A stretch of DNA of 64,000 bases from Bedellia somnulentella (Eukaryota; Arthropoda; Insecta; Lepidoptera; Bedelliidae), in NCBI GenBank assembly GCA_963576735.1, contig OY755175.1, forward strand, positions 5,224,401-5,288,400. Reading direction: 5' to 3'. The position numbers and the translations under genes were made by a program. Positions 42,465 through 54,304 of this stretch are shown here, piece after piece; position 1 is the first letter of the stretch, and each line of letters opens with the position of its first letter. A model generated the notes under the pieces. That model saw only the letters and a list, made by a program, of their open reading frames with translations, was not told the DNA's origin and did no database searches.

Positions 42465-44007
42465 AGAATCAAGACAGTTGAACTCTAGACGATATGATTA
42501 TAATTGTTTTTGTTGAACATTACAGAGAAATCATTATTTAAGTTAAGTTTTTGATAGGAAATTCTGTTTATGCATAAAATTGATGTATGGCAGAAATACT
42601 TATATTATCTTCAATAATTTATCATTTGTCTAACTCTGCTGGTATTAAGTTCTCGTATTCAAGAATGAAACTTTTTTATGAACAACAAATGAGATAATTG
42701 AGGCACCAATTTTAGTAGTTTAGGTATTAAACTGATACTGTAGAAAACATATATTGAGAAAAAGAGTATGACAGTGTGTTAAAAAAGTTTTGTGGGAGGT
42801 AATGTCCAAGTTTGGTTTGCGGAGTCAACGTATTCGGGTCAGAGTTAAAACGATTACAGTATCTTGCTTGAAATAATGAGCTTTTAACAGGAATCATAGC
42901 TTAAAGCAGAAGGGCAAGCACGAGCGGTGTTTAAACTAGTTATCGCGTGGGATAAAGCAGCCATCTTTTACGCACTTACTTAGTATCGTATACTGCCATC
43001 TCATTCTAACCATTTATCGTGTCGATAAAATAGTGCTCGTGCTTGCCCTACTGATAAGAGTAGTCCTAATATATACTATTGTGTAAGTTTTCATGATACG
43101 TTCCAGGCCAGCTAGCACGAGCGACCTTTTGACTAGATAACGCGTGGTATAAAACAGCGATCTCTTTCGCGTTGATATAGTATCGTATATTTTTATCTCA
43201 TTCTAACCGACGGAGTAACGAGTAAATAACGCTCGTGCTAGGCCTCCAGGGCGCGGTGCTTCATACGAGAGTTTATGCTAAAGCAGAATTTGTTTTATAA
43301 AAAAGCTCTTGGTGATATATGGTTCGCTTATCTCAAAATGTTAATAATTTTACAAAAAGTTTTACGTATTTTTGTGCTCAATCATTGTTAACTTATGTTT
43401 TGAAACCGACTGTGATGTTTATTAAATTTAACAAATATTTGTACAAATCCAGTGAAAATATTGAAATAAAAGGTTGTGGGAGTTTTATAGTAAAAAATAT
43501 TGTATTTATTTGACTTAACATCTTAATCCCCAAGTACAAAAGTGATAATTACCTATTCTAATTTCAACTTATGTAAGATATGGCTACAATTTGTAATGTT
43601 CTTTTTTGTAAATTTTGTAAATATAAAGATTTTTATTGGATATCTTACATCCACATAATGACAAATAATAAAATTTCATACAAATCCAAAACAACTATAT
43701 AGTAATAAATATATTTTTAAAACAGTTAGGTATACGACTTTTTTATAATACAATCTTAAATATTACGTTTCTAAATTCTTAGCACACCCTGTACAAATTA
43801 TTTTATGAGGATTCGGAATGTTTAAGAAACTAAAATAATTCATCTACAATTTTTCCAAGATCGTTGACACTTAAAAACACACTTTTGTATGAAATTAGTT
43901 GTGCTATATCTTATAAAAATACACTTAAATTATACGATAATTCTTCATAATATCACATACATTAACTCTAAACAAAGTTGTGGCATAATGGCAATCTGTT
44001 GGCAGTA
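42465..44007. other. Tail-to-tail intergenic region between gene B and gene C1
   Basis: B and C1 end facing each other. It contains MITE-C copies at 42905-43047 and 43105-43250. The ORF at 43319-43513 is also in copy 2 but is AT-driven and probably not a gene. Candidate polyadenylation signals exist on both strands (for example TTTATT near 43632 for C1). Confidence 0.6.
42905..43250. mobile_element. Two MITE-C copies
   Basis: 42905-43047 (GGGCAAGCACGAGCGGTG ... GCTCGTGCTTGCCC) is specific to this segment copy. 43105-43250 (GCTAGCACGAGCGACC ... CGCTCGTGCTAGG) is shared with copy 2 at 54512-54645. Confidence 0.8.
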
Positions 44008-47000
44008 TCACTTCTTTTTGTAGCCGTATGAGTTGATAGCTGAAACAAGAAATATTAATAATTAAATACTTTTTTGCATTAATTGGGTAAAGAATGCATA
44101 AAAAATGCTACCAATACTGAATGGCCTGAGGATAGAAACGGTACCAACCAAAATTTTGCCAATTTTTACTGGTGCAATATAAAATAGAAGAAGAGGTAGT
44201 GCTGTTTGAGAAAAGTAAAATGGCTTTAGTACCCTCAAAAACTAATCATCCGCAACATATATAAAGCAACCCTATAACTTACTAGTAAACTATGTTCATG
44301 TAAATCAATAGAGTTTTAGCTACACAGTACTGTTAATTTATTATCTTTAGGCGTCGTTATTGAACTATTACATGATTATAACTTAATGGTACCAATGTCT
44401 ATACGAGTTTATATATCCGTTATTAAATTATTGACGTCAATACTACAATGCACGTAAAAGGAACGCCTGTATTGAACGTGCTTCATAACAACATAAGTTG
44501 ATCAGTCTTATATTGCTAACATGTAGATATTTTATCTACATGTTAGCAATAGTTAAAATATCACTGATACAAAAGTTAAAATATCACTAATACAAAAGTA
44601 TTAGTACACTTACCATTAAATTCCTGATCACACATGAGCAGCAGCTCTAACCACTGCGATCCAGTGACTCTCGGCAAAGCCAAAGTGCCTCCGTAACAAT
44701 CTGGCAGACATTTCGGACTGATGTATTTATGTAGTTGCTCCCGGTCATTGCCCATGAAGATGATGCGGGACCGTAGTTTCTCTTTGAGGAACGGCTTGAA
44801 GAGTTGGAACACCATGTTGAAGATGTAGGGCTGGTTCACGATGTACAATGCTTTTATTCTTAGAGGGATGCTCTCCTGAAATATAGGAAATCAGAAGGTA
44901 AGTATTCTAAATTCAGTTATAAGTATGAGGTGGTGTTTATTAGAATATCACTGAAAATAAAATAGCTAGTTACTATAATTAATAGAGATTCAATGAAACT
45001 CGTAGAGTTTTTTTAGTATGCAAATCTTAAAAAATATGGAGCTCCTGGAGATTTTTTAAATTGTTAATTCGCTCCACGGTTGTTGTACTGGGTGTTACAG
45101 CATTATTGTGTTAGAGTCTATTGGCGGTGTGAACTGCCACACCTGTTGCATTGACCTGGGACTCGGGCTCCAGCATGGCTGCCTCCAGGAACAACACACA
45201 GCCTTCAAAAACCTCGGAAGCAATTATTTAAATATCATACAAAGCAATTACCTGCAGCCAATCCACGATTCTTTTGGCAAACGGCGGCGTGAACTGCCAC
45301 ACCTGCTGCATGGAGAGCCCGTCCATGTCGAAGATGACCACGGCGCCGCAGATCTGGGACTCGGGTTCCAACATGGCTGCCTCCAGGAACAGCACGCAGC
45401 CTTTGAACACCTCGTCTAGGCTGCATTTGTTGTGCTTCCATTTTTCTGGAAGGAGTTTTGGAGTTGTACATTCAAATGATGTTAGGAAGTGGGTAATGTT
45501 TGGAGGTGATACAATTGGTTATTTACTACAACACACATTGATTTACTTACGACTATAAGCCCTTACGAACACCCACGTGAAGGACTGGGGTAGTGCTAAT
45601 CTAAGCCGATACTACACGGTATTTAGACTTTGTGTTACATAATATAATTACGAATTCAATTTTTCTTTTCTATCACTTGAGTAATAATTGAATTGAAATG
45701 ATAAATAATTAATTTAGAGTTTAGACTTTAAACAGGAACTAGCTACTACATACATACATACATATACTCACGGCAATCAATCCCATGAAGGGGTAGCCAG
45801 AGCTAGGGAATTGGAAATTCTTCAGCCACTTTTGGAAGTTGCGTGGGGAAAAGATGGTGAAATAAAGGTTTTTCGTGATGGGTCTCCAACCGCATCGCCC
45901 AAAAATCCCTTAAAAGCCCCAATACCGTTAGTCGTCTTTTACGTACACCTACCGGAAGAAATGGGGTAGTGCTATTCTAAGCCGTCACTACACAGCTAAA
46001 TGTGATAGTAAAAATATAACCATATGCATACCAGTACGACCTTTTCCTTGTTACTATTTTACTTTTTATGCTGAATTTCATTCAGTAAGTAAAGAATTAA
46101 AATGATAGTGTCTTTAATTATTTTATCACATATTTATGTTTAATGAATAATTAAATTAATCATCATGATTATTTTTTGTTACATCAAGTGATAAACATGA
46201 CGCCAACAAAGAATAGTATGGCAGTGTAAGTTATTAAGCAGTAGATAAAACCAAATGATACTGGTTATGTAATGTTTCACACATTGTATTACATGTCATT
46301 TGACGTCATTACATCGAAAACTCATTTGTAAGAGCTAACTCTGAAATTTACAAGGTAGAGATATTAATTAATATTAGATTAGTTGTAGAATATTATAGCA
46401 TATGCTTTTTTATGAAAATTAAAGTAATACAATTCTTTAGAATATATATTACTTTTGGAAACGTTTTGGCCCTTGCATTACTTATCTAATTTATTAAAAT
46501 TGTATAGCACGGAAGGGCAAGGAACTCTATAATTTTTGAACTTCATGTGACGTCTCATCATCTTCAAGGATACACTTTTGTCGTGAATATAGTAAAAAGT
46601 TTAACATGCCCTAGTTTAATCTCAGTGGTGTTTTCGCATTTTATTATTACTTGAAGTTCAAAATAATAATGAATCTAACCCTTCGGTTTAATAGGATTTG
46701 AATTAATTGGATTATTGATGTAATTTAATAAAAAACTTCAAAAAGATTTTGCGAAAAATTTTGCGTGATAGCTCAATGGATAAGAGTTTTGAGTAGAGTT
46801 TGCGAAAAAACATTGGTTACAATATGTTTTTGCTACTTTATTGCCAACATAATCATAAAAGGCAATGGTAGTTGGTTACCAACTATTACATACATACATA
46901 CATACATATACTCACGGCTATATTTCCCTAGAAGGGGTAGCCAGAGCTAAGGAATTATAAATTCCTCAGCCACTTTTGGAAGTTGAGTGGGGAAAAGATG

Positions 47001-50000
47001 GTAAGAATAAAGGTTTTTAGTGACGGGTCTCCAACCACATCGCCCAAAAATCCAATAAAAAGCCCCAATACCCTTAGTCGCCTCTTACGACACCCGTGGG
47101 TAGGAAGGGGTAGCGACATTCTAAGCCGGCACTACACGGCATTTACCAACTATTATTATAGTCAAATGTATATGATGTCAAACAAATTGCATAAACTTTG
47201 AAAGAGGCGTCGTCTACTTCGTGTTTTCCACGATCTTGATCATGGTTGCGTAAACACACATACTATGGCATAGGAAGTGCTCGCGAATGTGATGCAACCG
47301 ACGTCATAGCGGAGGTTGGTCAGTGACCGTGTAATCTGCGAGGAGGTAATTGTACGTCTTGCAGTTCTATTTCGGAATTCTACAGTTGTAATTTATTGAT
47401 ACATTGTACAAGATATTAGTGTCGGAGGAATGAACTACATAGATTTAATTTCAAAAAACTAAAAATTAAAAATACTTTTAAAAATCACGTGGTGTTTTTA
47501 TCGCCTAATATTCAGAGTATCCACGTTTTAATGGTTGCCAACAGGTTGCCCCCTATAGCGTGCATGGACGACATAAGCCAAGAAAAATCCAAGATACAAC
47601 ACCAAACATATATAGCGATAACTACAAATCATATAATAACTAATTATAATTAAATGTATATTTGAACGAATATTGTAATTTGAAAAGCGGTTCAATGACA
47701 TTTGCACCATAATAGATTAAAAAACGGTTTTTTATTAGTACATCTATGCATTTGCACACTTATTTCTGACACTTTACCTATAGTTAAATATTTTTTGTAT
47801 GTAATTTATTGTAGTGTAGTGTGAGATATTCTTAGATATCTTTTTGTGGTGTTGAGTCAGATACTACATCATGTCTTTAAGTTTGGCTACTTATCACCAG
47901 CCATCCTTTGTAACAAAATAGTTTTCATATCTTTACGTTGCTTAGCTATCGTCATAACTTTTAAGATTTATAACCGGGAGTCTATCCGGAAATATGATAA
48001 TTTTCTAAGCAAATTTAGTTTTGGTAACGTTTCAGTTTCGTTAAATTATTTAATGAGTAACTTCCTCAAAAGATATATTGGCGATTGACAGCTTACGTAA
48101 GAGAACCACCTAATGCAGATATGCGTTGATTCCAAACTTAGTCTGGTCTATACCAATGTGTCTTCTACATTCATATGTGTTGTTAATGTTGTTAAAAGTG
48201 AGACATAACACCGTAAAAAAACGCATATGGCTAAGACATATTACAGTGTATTCCAGGCCTGCCACACGTTTTTGTACTATCTATGAAAAAGGAGGGTACC
48301 CTAAATACGACACGACAAGCAATTTCCAATTAGCACCTCTGCTCCCACTTCGGGGATATATAGCCTGAATGTTGAGTTTGAGATCAGGTTTGATTATTGA
48401 TATATACGATGTACCCGTTTAAAGTATAGGATTGCAGTAACAATGTTATTAGTATTAACAGATTTATTTTTAGCTATGCTGTTTGAATTTCCTTATATAT
48501 TTTTTTCCTTGTCGATGTTGTATTAACTTTGAAACTCAATGTAACTTCAGGAAGCCATTAAAAGTAATTTCTAGAACATGGTGCGGGTTGCGGGGCTTTC
48601 TGGAATTCTCATTCAAGCTGGTATACGTTTATATTTAAAAAATAATTCTGAACGTGAATATATACACTGCTAAAAATATAAATCATAGCTCTTTTTAAGT
48701 AATAAAAACCAATCTCCATATCTGAACTATCACTTAATGGGAAGAGATTCAGAGTGTATGGAAATTGGGTATTTTTTTTTTTAAATATGAATTATGCTTT
48801 TTTTTCGAGTCTTTATTTTTAACTGCGCATGCGCAGTGACGGCTTATATAATAGCGCTAGTTCATTTCTTCCCCAGATTTTTCAAGTGGTTATTGGGCGA
48901 TGTGCTAGAGACTTCTCCCCACTCAGTTTCCAAAAGTTGAGGCATTCCTAAATCTAAACCTTTGGCCTCCTTTAGGTATTTATATCCCTGAGTAGATCTA
49001 AAGTTATCTTTAACAAAATAATGCAAATACCCACTTCCAAGTTCAATGACCAGGATCCGGCGGCCAAGCTGGTCTCTCGTGGGCAGCACGGTGAGGATGT
49101 TGTGGTTGAAGATGTTCTGCTCCTTGCTAGGCAGCAGCCCCTCGTAGTGCTTGTGGTGCTTCACCTTGAACGCGTAGTAGCGTTTTATCTGGAATTGTAT
49201 AGGTTATTATTGTTAAATGTAACTATTGATGAATATGATATTTATGGAGGCCTCACTATGCGAAACTTGGTTTGAAAGAGTAACATTCAACATAAATAAC
49301 GAGAAATAGATAAGTTTTTCATAGTACCGGCAGTTCGAGGTGAGAAGAATAACAGAGCATCTATTCCCCTCTCAGCTTCCGAAAGTGGCTCAGCAGTTTT
49401 AAAATATATAGCTTTGGCTACTTTTTCATAAGATTTATAGGCGTGAGCATAATTATAGGTATGAGAATAATAATGAAAGCTAGATAATAAAGAGACAATT
49501 ATCAGATCACGCAAAGTGTTTATCAATTATCTCTGCTCACCCAATGGGAATACAAACAAAGACTGTAAGTAAATAACATACATAAAAATAATACTAATAA
49601 TTAATAATTGCTGTGTAGTGTCGGCTTAGAATAACACTACCCCATTTCTGCCGTGGGTGTTCGTAAGAGGCGACTAACGGTATTGGGGCTTTTAAGGTTT
49701 TATTGGGCGATGCGGTTGGAGACCCATCACCAACATCCTTTATTTTGCCATCTTTTCCCCACTCAACTTTCCAAAAGTGGCTGAGGAACTTCTAGTTCCT
49801 TAGCTCTGGCTACCCCTTCTAGGGATTTATAGCCGTGAGTATATGTATGTATGTATGTATAAAAATAATAATATTATTTTCTATGGGTAAGTTATTGTGC
49901 AATTATTTTTGACAGTGAGATTGACCATTATAAATGTGGAACAAAATTTACAATTAAGAAATTGTACAGGAAACAGTTTAGTCTTGATCCCGCGACCTTA

Positions 50001-51038
50001 AATGTTGCAACGTGGCGACAGAGATGCAATAAACAAATCAACCACTCTCAAGACCTTTTGATTTACAAGTCGGATAACAAACAAAGGTCTTCCTCTTTGT
50101 AACGTAATTGTGATTACCCGTGATGAACAATTCGCTGAAGTTAATCACAAATAATGTCAATTGTAATCAATGATTACTTCCACTCTTGTAAGAAAACTGT
50201 AATTATGTGGTAATTGTGACTATGTATCTGAGGTATCAAGTTCTTGTAAAAAAATACTTGATTAATGGTTGAATGCTACAACTAGTTACAAAGTAACAAA
50301 CTAAGATGATAGCAAAATTAATAGCAATAAAATATGAAATTATTAAGTAGTATTATTAAGGGATTAAATAAAATAGCATTCATTTCCAAGTGGTTGAGTG
50401 TCCACTATTAATAAATCGATTTAAAACGGGTCAGGCCTACTTCCTATCAGAAGAGCAAGCACGAGCGGTGTTTAAACTAGTTATCGCGTGGGATAAAGCA
50501 GCCATGTCTTACGCACCTACTTAGTATCGTATACTGCCATCTCGTTCTAACCGTTATCGTATCGATAAAATAGCGCGCGTGCTTGCCCTCCAGGTAGTTT
50601 TTCTATAGCAGTGTACTAAATTTTATGAAATCATTTGAGGGACCATCCCTTTAAAAATACCTTATTTATGATACTCATACATACATATACATACATACAT
50701 ATACTCACGCCGTTAATTCCCATTGGGGTAGGCAGAGACTATCGATCGCCACTTCGTACGATCCTGGCAAACCTCTCTTGCTTCGTCTACATCCATCAAT
50801 CTTTTCATACATGCTCTTTTATTCTTCATACTTCGGACGCCTGCCTTTTTGAGCACACTTTCAATTTGGTCCAAGTGTGTCTTTCGTGGCCGTCCTCTAC
50901 TAACATTACATTATGATACTCCTTCGTATATAAAAGAACTTACCAAATCGTGTGCACTCTGAGGATAGAACTTGGTCGGCCTTAGAAACCGGATGAGCCA
51001 GGCTTCATTGTCTAGCGGCACGTGAAGATCTTTGTCTT
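44008..51038 (-). CDS. Gene C1: CRAL-TRIO protein, exons 2-6, first exon missing
   Basis: Exons on the minus strand are 51038-50944, 49188-49035, 45445-45252, 44875-44614 and 44039-44008 (95, 154, 194, 262 and 32 nt), all with AG/GT borders and the same phases as gene B; they give 244 residues. Order: N-lobe (WLIRFLRPTKFYPQSAHDL), IKRYYAFKVKHHKHYEGLLP, LPTRDQLGRRILVIELG, ICGAVVIFDMDGLSMQQVW, FTPPFAKRIVDWLQ, YIVNQPYIFNMVFQLFKPFL, LPDCYGG (canonical), end NSYGYKKK. The family binds and carries hydrophobic ligands in the cytosol. Entry needs an exon ending in phase 1, and none is visible between 51039 and the next gene piece, so this copy has no own start. All differences from C2 are silent. Confidence 0.85.
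44512..44550. other. Perfect 18-bp palindrome plus 24-bp duplication, copy 1 only
   Basis: ATTGCTAACATGTAGATA (44512-44529) and its exact reverse complement (44533-44550) surround TTT. A duplicated GTTAAAATATCACT unit follows at 44553-44600. Copy 2 (about 55755-55800) has a single arm and a single unit, so both were added or lost after the copies separated. Confidence 0.9.
45128..45225 (-). pseudogene. Exon-4 remnant downstream of C1 exon 4
   Basis: GTGTGAACTGCCACACCTG and GACTCGGGCTCCAGCATGG are exon 4 sequence with an internal deletion that breaks the frame. No acceptor-donor pair is preserved. The corresponding piece in C2 is 56336-56436. Confidence 0.75.
45746..45993 (-). mobile_element. 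SINE-B, copy 1 only
   Basis: Full length, absent from the matching site in copy 2 (AACTAGCTAAATGTG), with AGCTA at both borders. Confidence 0.88.
45999..46875. other. C1 intron 3 sequence
   Basis: AT-rich unique sequence, shared with copy 2 (57460-58660 apart from insertions). A tRNA-like GTGATAGCTCAATGGATAAG near 46764 resembles a pol III A box but has no B box partner. Confidence 0.5.
46889..47142 (-). mobile_element. SINE-B, copy 1 only, 13-bp duplication
   Basis: TTACCAACTATTA at 46876-46888 and 47143-47155. Copy 2 has the uninterrupted site near 58633. Confidence 0.93.
47156..48829. other. C1 intron 3, old SINE-A and unique sequence
   Basis: A heavily diverged SINE-A in plus orientation spans about 48100-48390 (ACACCAATGTGTCTTC-like part, CTCCCACTTCGGGGATATA end). 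The rest is AT-rich with no exon. The same old SINE is in copy 2 at about 59840-60125. Confidence 0.55.
48825..48995 (+). mobile_element. Old SINE-B beside a GCGCATGCGC palindrome
   Basis: CTGCGCATGCGCAG (48827-48840) abuts a degraded SINE-B (GACGGCTTATATAATAGCGC ... CCACTCAGTTTCCAAAAG) 40 bp from gene C1 exon 3. Both are present in copy 2 near 60560-60740. Confidence 0.6.
49605..49858 (+). mobile_element. SINE-B, copy 1 only
   Basis: Full length, GCTGTGTAGTGTCGG to (ATGT)n. It is absent from copy 2 near 61800. 49189-49604 and 49859-50451 hold C1 intron 2 sequence without genes. Confidence 0.88.
50452..50592 (+). mobile_element. MITE-C, copy 1 only
   Basis: GAGCAAGCACGAGCGGTG to GCGCGTGCTTGCCC. 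Copy 2 lacks it and a few neighbouring bases (near 62360). Confidence 0.8.
50677..50910 (-). mobile_element. RTE-like LINE end, copy 1 only, 11-bp duplication
   Basis: TTATGATACTC at 50666-50676 and 50911-50921. Copy 2 has the empty site TTATGATACTT near 62438. The insertion sits 34 bp beyond the C1 exon 2 donor. Confidence 0.94.
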
Positions 51039-51337
51039 CTGTAATGTAAACACGAAATATGCTATACTGGAATTGTGAACTGGAAAATCTATATAAATGA
51101 ACAATAATTATTGTTGCAATTTGTATGTTCGCAAAGGTCAAGACACGTTTTTATACAAATGTTTCCGGGCTAAGCGGTTAGGGTGCTGTTATAATATATA
51201 TATTATGTAGATGATAAATAATTATTGTTAAAAAACCAAGTTTAGTCGAATTTCTAATGTATGTATCATTTATGAAACAATAACGTTTACTGAAAGTAGC
51301 ACGGGCATGATGCATATAGTAGACAGACGGATTTATT

Positions 51338-51412
51338 CATACATACATATATATACTCACGGCTATAAATCCCTTAACGGGGTAGCCAGAGCTTTGGAAT
51401 GAGATTATTCCG
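51338..51412 (-). mobile_element. SINE-B 3' fragment, copy 1 only
   Basis: ACTCACGGCTATAAATCCC and GGGGTAGCCAGAGCTTTGG are present here but absent near 62875. Confidence 0.75.
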
Positions 51413-51477
51413 CTAGTTATAAAAATCAAGACAAAAAATCACTACAACTTTATGATAAAAAGTGGAAATATAAACAT

Positions 51478-51840
51478 AAAACACAAACATAAACGTTCAC
51501 GCCGAATATCCCCGAAGGGCTTGGCAGAGGTACTTATACTTCTGAACATCACGTGACTTTGTCACTTGGTGTTCAGTGTACCGACGTTTTGCATAGACAG
51601 TGTACTCACGTTATAGGGGGCAGGCCTATCGCCGTTTTGTACGAATACACTATCTGATGACTAAGTACAATTCAGCCATGTGGATTTCCTCACGAGGTTT
51701 TCCCTCACCGTTAACAACCATGATAAATTAACCACACATATGTCTTTAAAAAAGACAAATTGGTGTAGGCCCGACCCGGGATTTGAACACTAGTTGTTTG
51801 CACGATAACCGGTGTTCTACCCATTGAGGTGTCACGGTTG
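51478..51840 (-). mobile_element. SINE-A, full length
   Basis: Tail (ACATAAACATAAACG) to tRNA-like head (CCGTGACACCTCAATGGG on -). Shared with copy 2 at 62935-63295. Confidence 0.88.
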
Positions 51841-51906
51841 GAAGTATAATATAAATAATTTCTATGTAAATACTCGCAAAAGACGAATAAAGGAAAGAAA
51901 AATTTC

Positions 51907-51982
51907 GACACCGCACCGGCGGGGTTCGAACCCGCGACCTCGGGTATACGCCCCGTCGCTTTGCCAATTGAGCTACAGTATC
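51907..51982 (-). tRNA. tRNA-like sequence with damaged acceptor stem (copy 1)
   Basis: It matches the tRNA-like sequence at 63354-63424 but has a 5-bp duplication (CACCGCACCG) in the 3' acceptor strand. Flanked by AAAGGAAAGAAAAATTTC and GAGAAATTCTTCTCTC, an imperfect inverted pair. Confidence 0.6.
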
Positions 51983-52105
51983 AATGGCTGCCAGGGAGAA
52001 ATTCTTCTCTCTTTTGTTTGGTTTTACACATTTTTAAGTAGTATTTGCGTTCCCTACCTCCGATTTTTTTACAAATTTGGAACGTTACTTGTCTACCTTT
52101 TCAGA

Positions 52106-52424
52106 TCAAATCCCGGGTCGGGCCTACACCAATTTGTCTTTTCTAAAGACATATGTGTGGTTAATTTATCATGGTTGTTAACGGTGAGGGAAAACATCGT
52201 GAGGAAACCCACATGACTTGAGTTGTACTTAGTCATGTGACAGTGTATTCGTACAAAACGGCGATAGGCCTGCCCCCTATCACGTGAGTACACTGTCCAT
52301 GCAAAACGTGGGTACTCCAAACACCAGGTGACAAAGTCACGTGATGTTCAGAAGTATTAGTACCTCTGCCGACCCCTTCGGGGATATTCGGCGTGAACGT
52401 TTATGTTATGTTATGTTATGTACC
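52106..52424 (+). mobile_element. Truncated SINE-A at the junction of the two segment copies
   Basis: It starts abruptly at the B box (TCAAATCCCGGGTCGGG) exactly where copy 1 ends, and its (TTATG)n tail ends exactly where copy 2 begins. No target duplication is visible. Confidence 0.9.
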
Positions 52425-52632
52425 TATATGTATAAGTCTCCAGTAATAGGGTCATAATGTTATTTATTTAAATAATCAAAGCATTGTAGTGTCGGGTTAG
52501 ATTAGCACTTCCCCTTTCTTTCCCGTGGGTGTTCTTCAGAGGCGGCTAATACACTGTATACACGGTGTAGGCAAAATACGCAGCCATGCACATAATGTAA
52601 CATGATATAATGTTCTTCTTTTATTTTTACAG

Positions 52633-53907
52633 GATTGTGCACCAATCAGATTAAAAGCCCTCCACATAATAAACCAGCCTTACGTTTTCAACATGTTATA
52701 CGCGCTATTTCGGCCATTCTTGCGAGAAAAGCTGCGGTCTAGAATATTCTTCCACGGGTCAAATAAGGAGTCTCTACTGAAACATGTAAACCCTGAGGTG
52801 TTGCGGCAGAGGCATGGAGGTTGTCTCCCAGATCCTGATATCCCTGGACCGGTGTTGTGGGAAATGCTTCATCATTATGAAGATAGTTTTAAATGTAAGT
52901 TATGCTTTGGTTCTGCATTATCGAATAAATAGCAAAATAAAGTTTGCTCGGTCAGCTGTTGTTTTACAGGGTAATAATTAATATATGTCTAGTAGTACTA
53001 ATTATTTTCTAAATTTTTTATTTAATATGTGGGGTCGGCAGAGAATATTAATCGTCACTTTGACAAGATGTGTTGTATCGGCTTAGAATGGCACTACCCC
53101 GTTTCTTCCCGTGCGTGTACGTAAGAAGCAACTAAGGGTATTGGGGCCTTTTAATGGATTTTTGGAGGATGCGGTTGGAGACCCATCACCAACAACCTTT
53201 ATTTTACCATCTTTTCCCCAATCAACTTCCATAAGTGGCTGCGGAAATTCTAAGATTTATAGCCGTGATATTTTGACAACCCCTAGACTAGAGCTTCATT
53301 CATCAATCAGTTTACACATGCCATTTTATTCTTCGCACTTTGGATTGCGGCCTCATTTTCTCTGTTGTTCTATATAATATGTTTATAATAAATAATCTTA
53401 GATGCATAGATGCATAGCCACTGAGTGGAGTTTGGAAAGGTAATTGAAGCCAATTTAGTGATGGAATTTTAATATGTATGTATGTGCAGAGCATGTTTTT
53501 ATAATATTTGTTATAATGTCAAACTCAAACGTCCACGCCGTGTGTCCCCGAAGGGTTTGGCAGAGGTACTAATACCTCCGAACATCACGTGACATTGTCA
53601 CCTGGTGTTCAGAGTACCCATGTTTTGCTTGGACAGTGGACTCACGTGATGGGGGCAGTCCTGACGCCGTTTTGTACGAAAGCACTGTCACATCCTCATT
53701 TGTAGTTGATAACAAGTGACAGTAAATCGAAGGTGAAGATAGATAATATAGACAAAATAGATATGTATGACATTTTTTGTAATAACGTATTTTTTTATTT
53801 TGAAATAATTGAATTTTAACTTTACGTATCGTACTTAAATTATTTTTTTTTAAAATAATGCTTTATTTGTTTCAGTGGCTAACTCTTATGGATATGCGAA
53901 GAAATGA
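52633..53907 (+). CDS. Orphan second copy of gene B exons 5 and 6 (5b, 6b)
   Basis: The exons are 52633-52894 and 53876-53907, with intact TTTACAG acceptor, GTAAGT donor and TTTCAG acceptor, and stop TGA at 53905. The protein is identical to exons 5a-6a: the five differences (in codons for Cys, Ile, Leu, Leu and Val) are all silent, and exon 6 is identical. There is no start and no exons 1-4 nearby; upstream lies the C1 5' side. It could be an alternative 3' end for gene B (spliced from exon 4 at 35312), an allele placed in tandem by assembly, or a young unused copy. Confidence 0.8.
53077..53700. mobile_element. SINE-B (+) and SINE-A (-) in the intron between 5b and 6b
   Basis: SINE-B is at about 53077-53270 and SINE-A at about 53524-53692, matching the elements in copy 1, so both predate the split. 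Confidence 0.8.
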
Positions 53908-54304
53908 AGAATCAAGACAGTTGAACTCTAGACGATATGATTATAATTGTTTTTGTTGAATTTTGAGGAAATTCTGTTTATGCATAAAATTGATGTATGG
54001 CAGAAATACTTATATTATATTTAATAATTTATCATTTGTCTAACTCTGCTGGTATTAAGTTCTCATATTTAAGAATCGAAACTTTTTTTATAAACAACAA
54101 ATGAGATAATTGAGGCACCAATTTTAGTAGTTCAGGTATTAAACTGATACTGTAGAAAACATATATTGAGAAAAAGATTATGACAGTCTGTTAAAAAAGT
54201 TTTGTGGGATATTATGACCAAGTTTGGTTTGCGGAGTCAACGTATTCGGGTCAGAGTTAAAACGATAACAGTATCTTGCTTGAAATAATGAGCTTTTAAC
54301 AGTA

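Larger units (their letters stand above)
40771..52105. repeat. ~11-kb segmental repeat, copy 1
   Basis: Collinear and highly similar to 52425-63546 in direct orientation, from TATATGTATAAGTCTCCAG to GTTACTTGTCTACCTTTTCAG. It contains gene B exons 5a-6a and gene C1 exons 2-6. Copy-specific insertions: LINE end 40815-40979, tRNA-like mini-SINE 42164-42232, MITE 42905-43047, SINE-B 45746-45993, 46889-47142 and about 49605-49858, MITE 50452-50592, LINE end 50677-50910. Confidence 0.95.

Noticed and set aside
43319..43513. 64-aa ORF conserved in both segment copies (also 54719-54913)
   Set aside because: Conservation follows from the recent segment copy. The peptide is AT-driven, differs by replacement changes (Arg/Ser, Pro/Leu), and has no recognisable motif.
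45274..45558. Plus-strand ORFs over gene C exon 4 (also 56446-56808 and 57013-57294)
   Set aside because: They are antisense readings of the CRAL-TRIO exon, which has proper splice sites and family motifs on the minus strand.
49021..49275. Plus-strand ORF beginning MQIPTSKFND (also 60762-61016)
   Set aside because: Antisense shadow of gene C exon 3, whose minus-strand reading carries the conserved RRILVIELG motif.
52812..53046. Readthrough past exon 5b (and 41337-41609 for 5a) as the natural protein end
   Set aside because: The GTAAGT donor and the downstream exon coding for the NSYGY tail, conserved in genes A, B and C, show that splicing is the natural reading.
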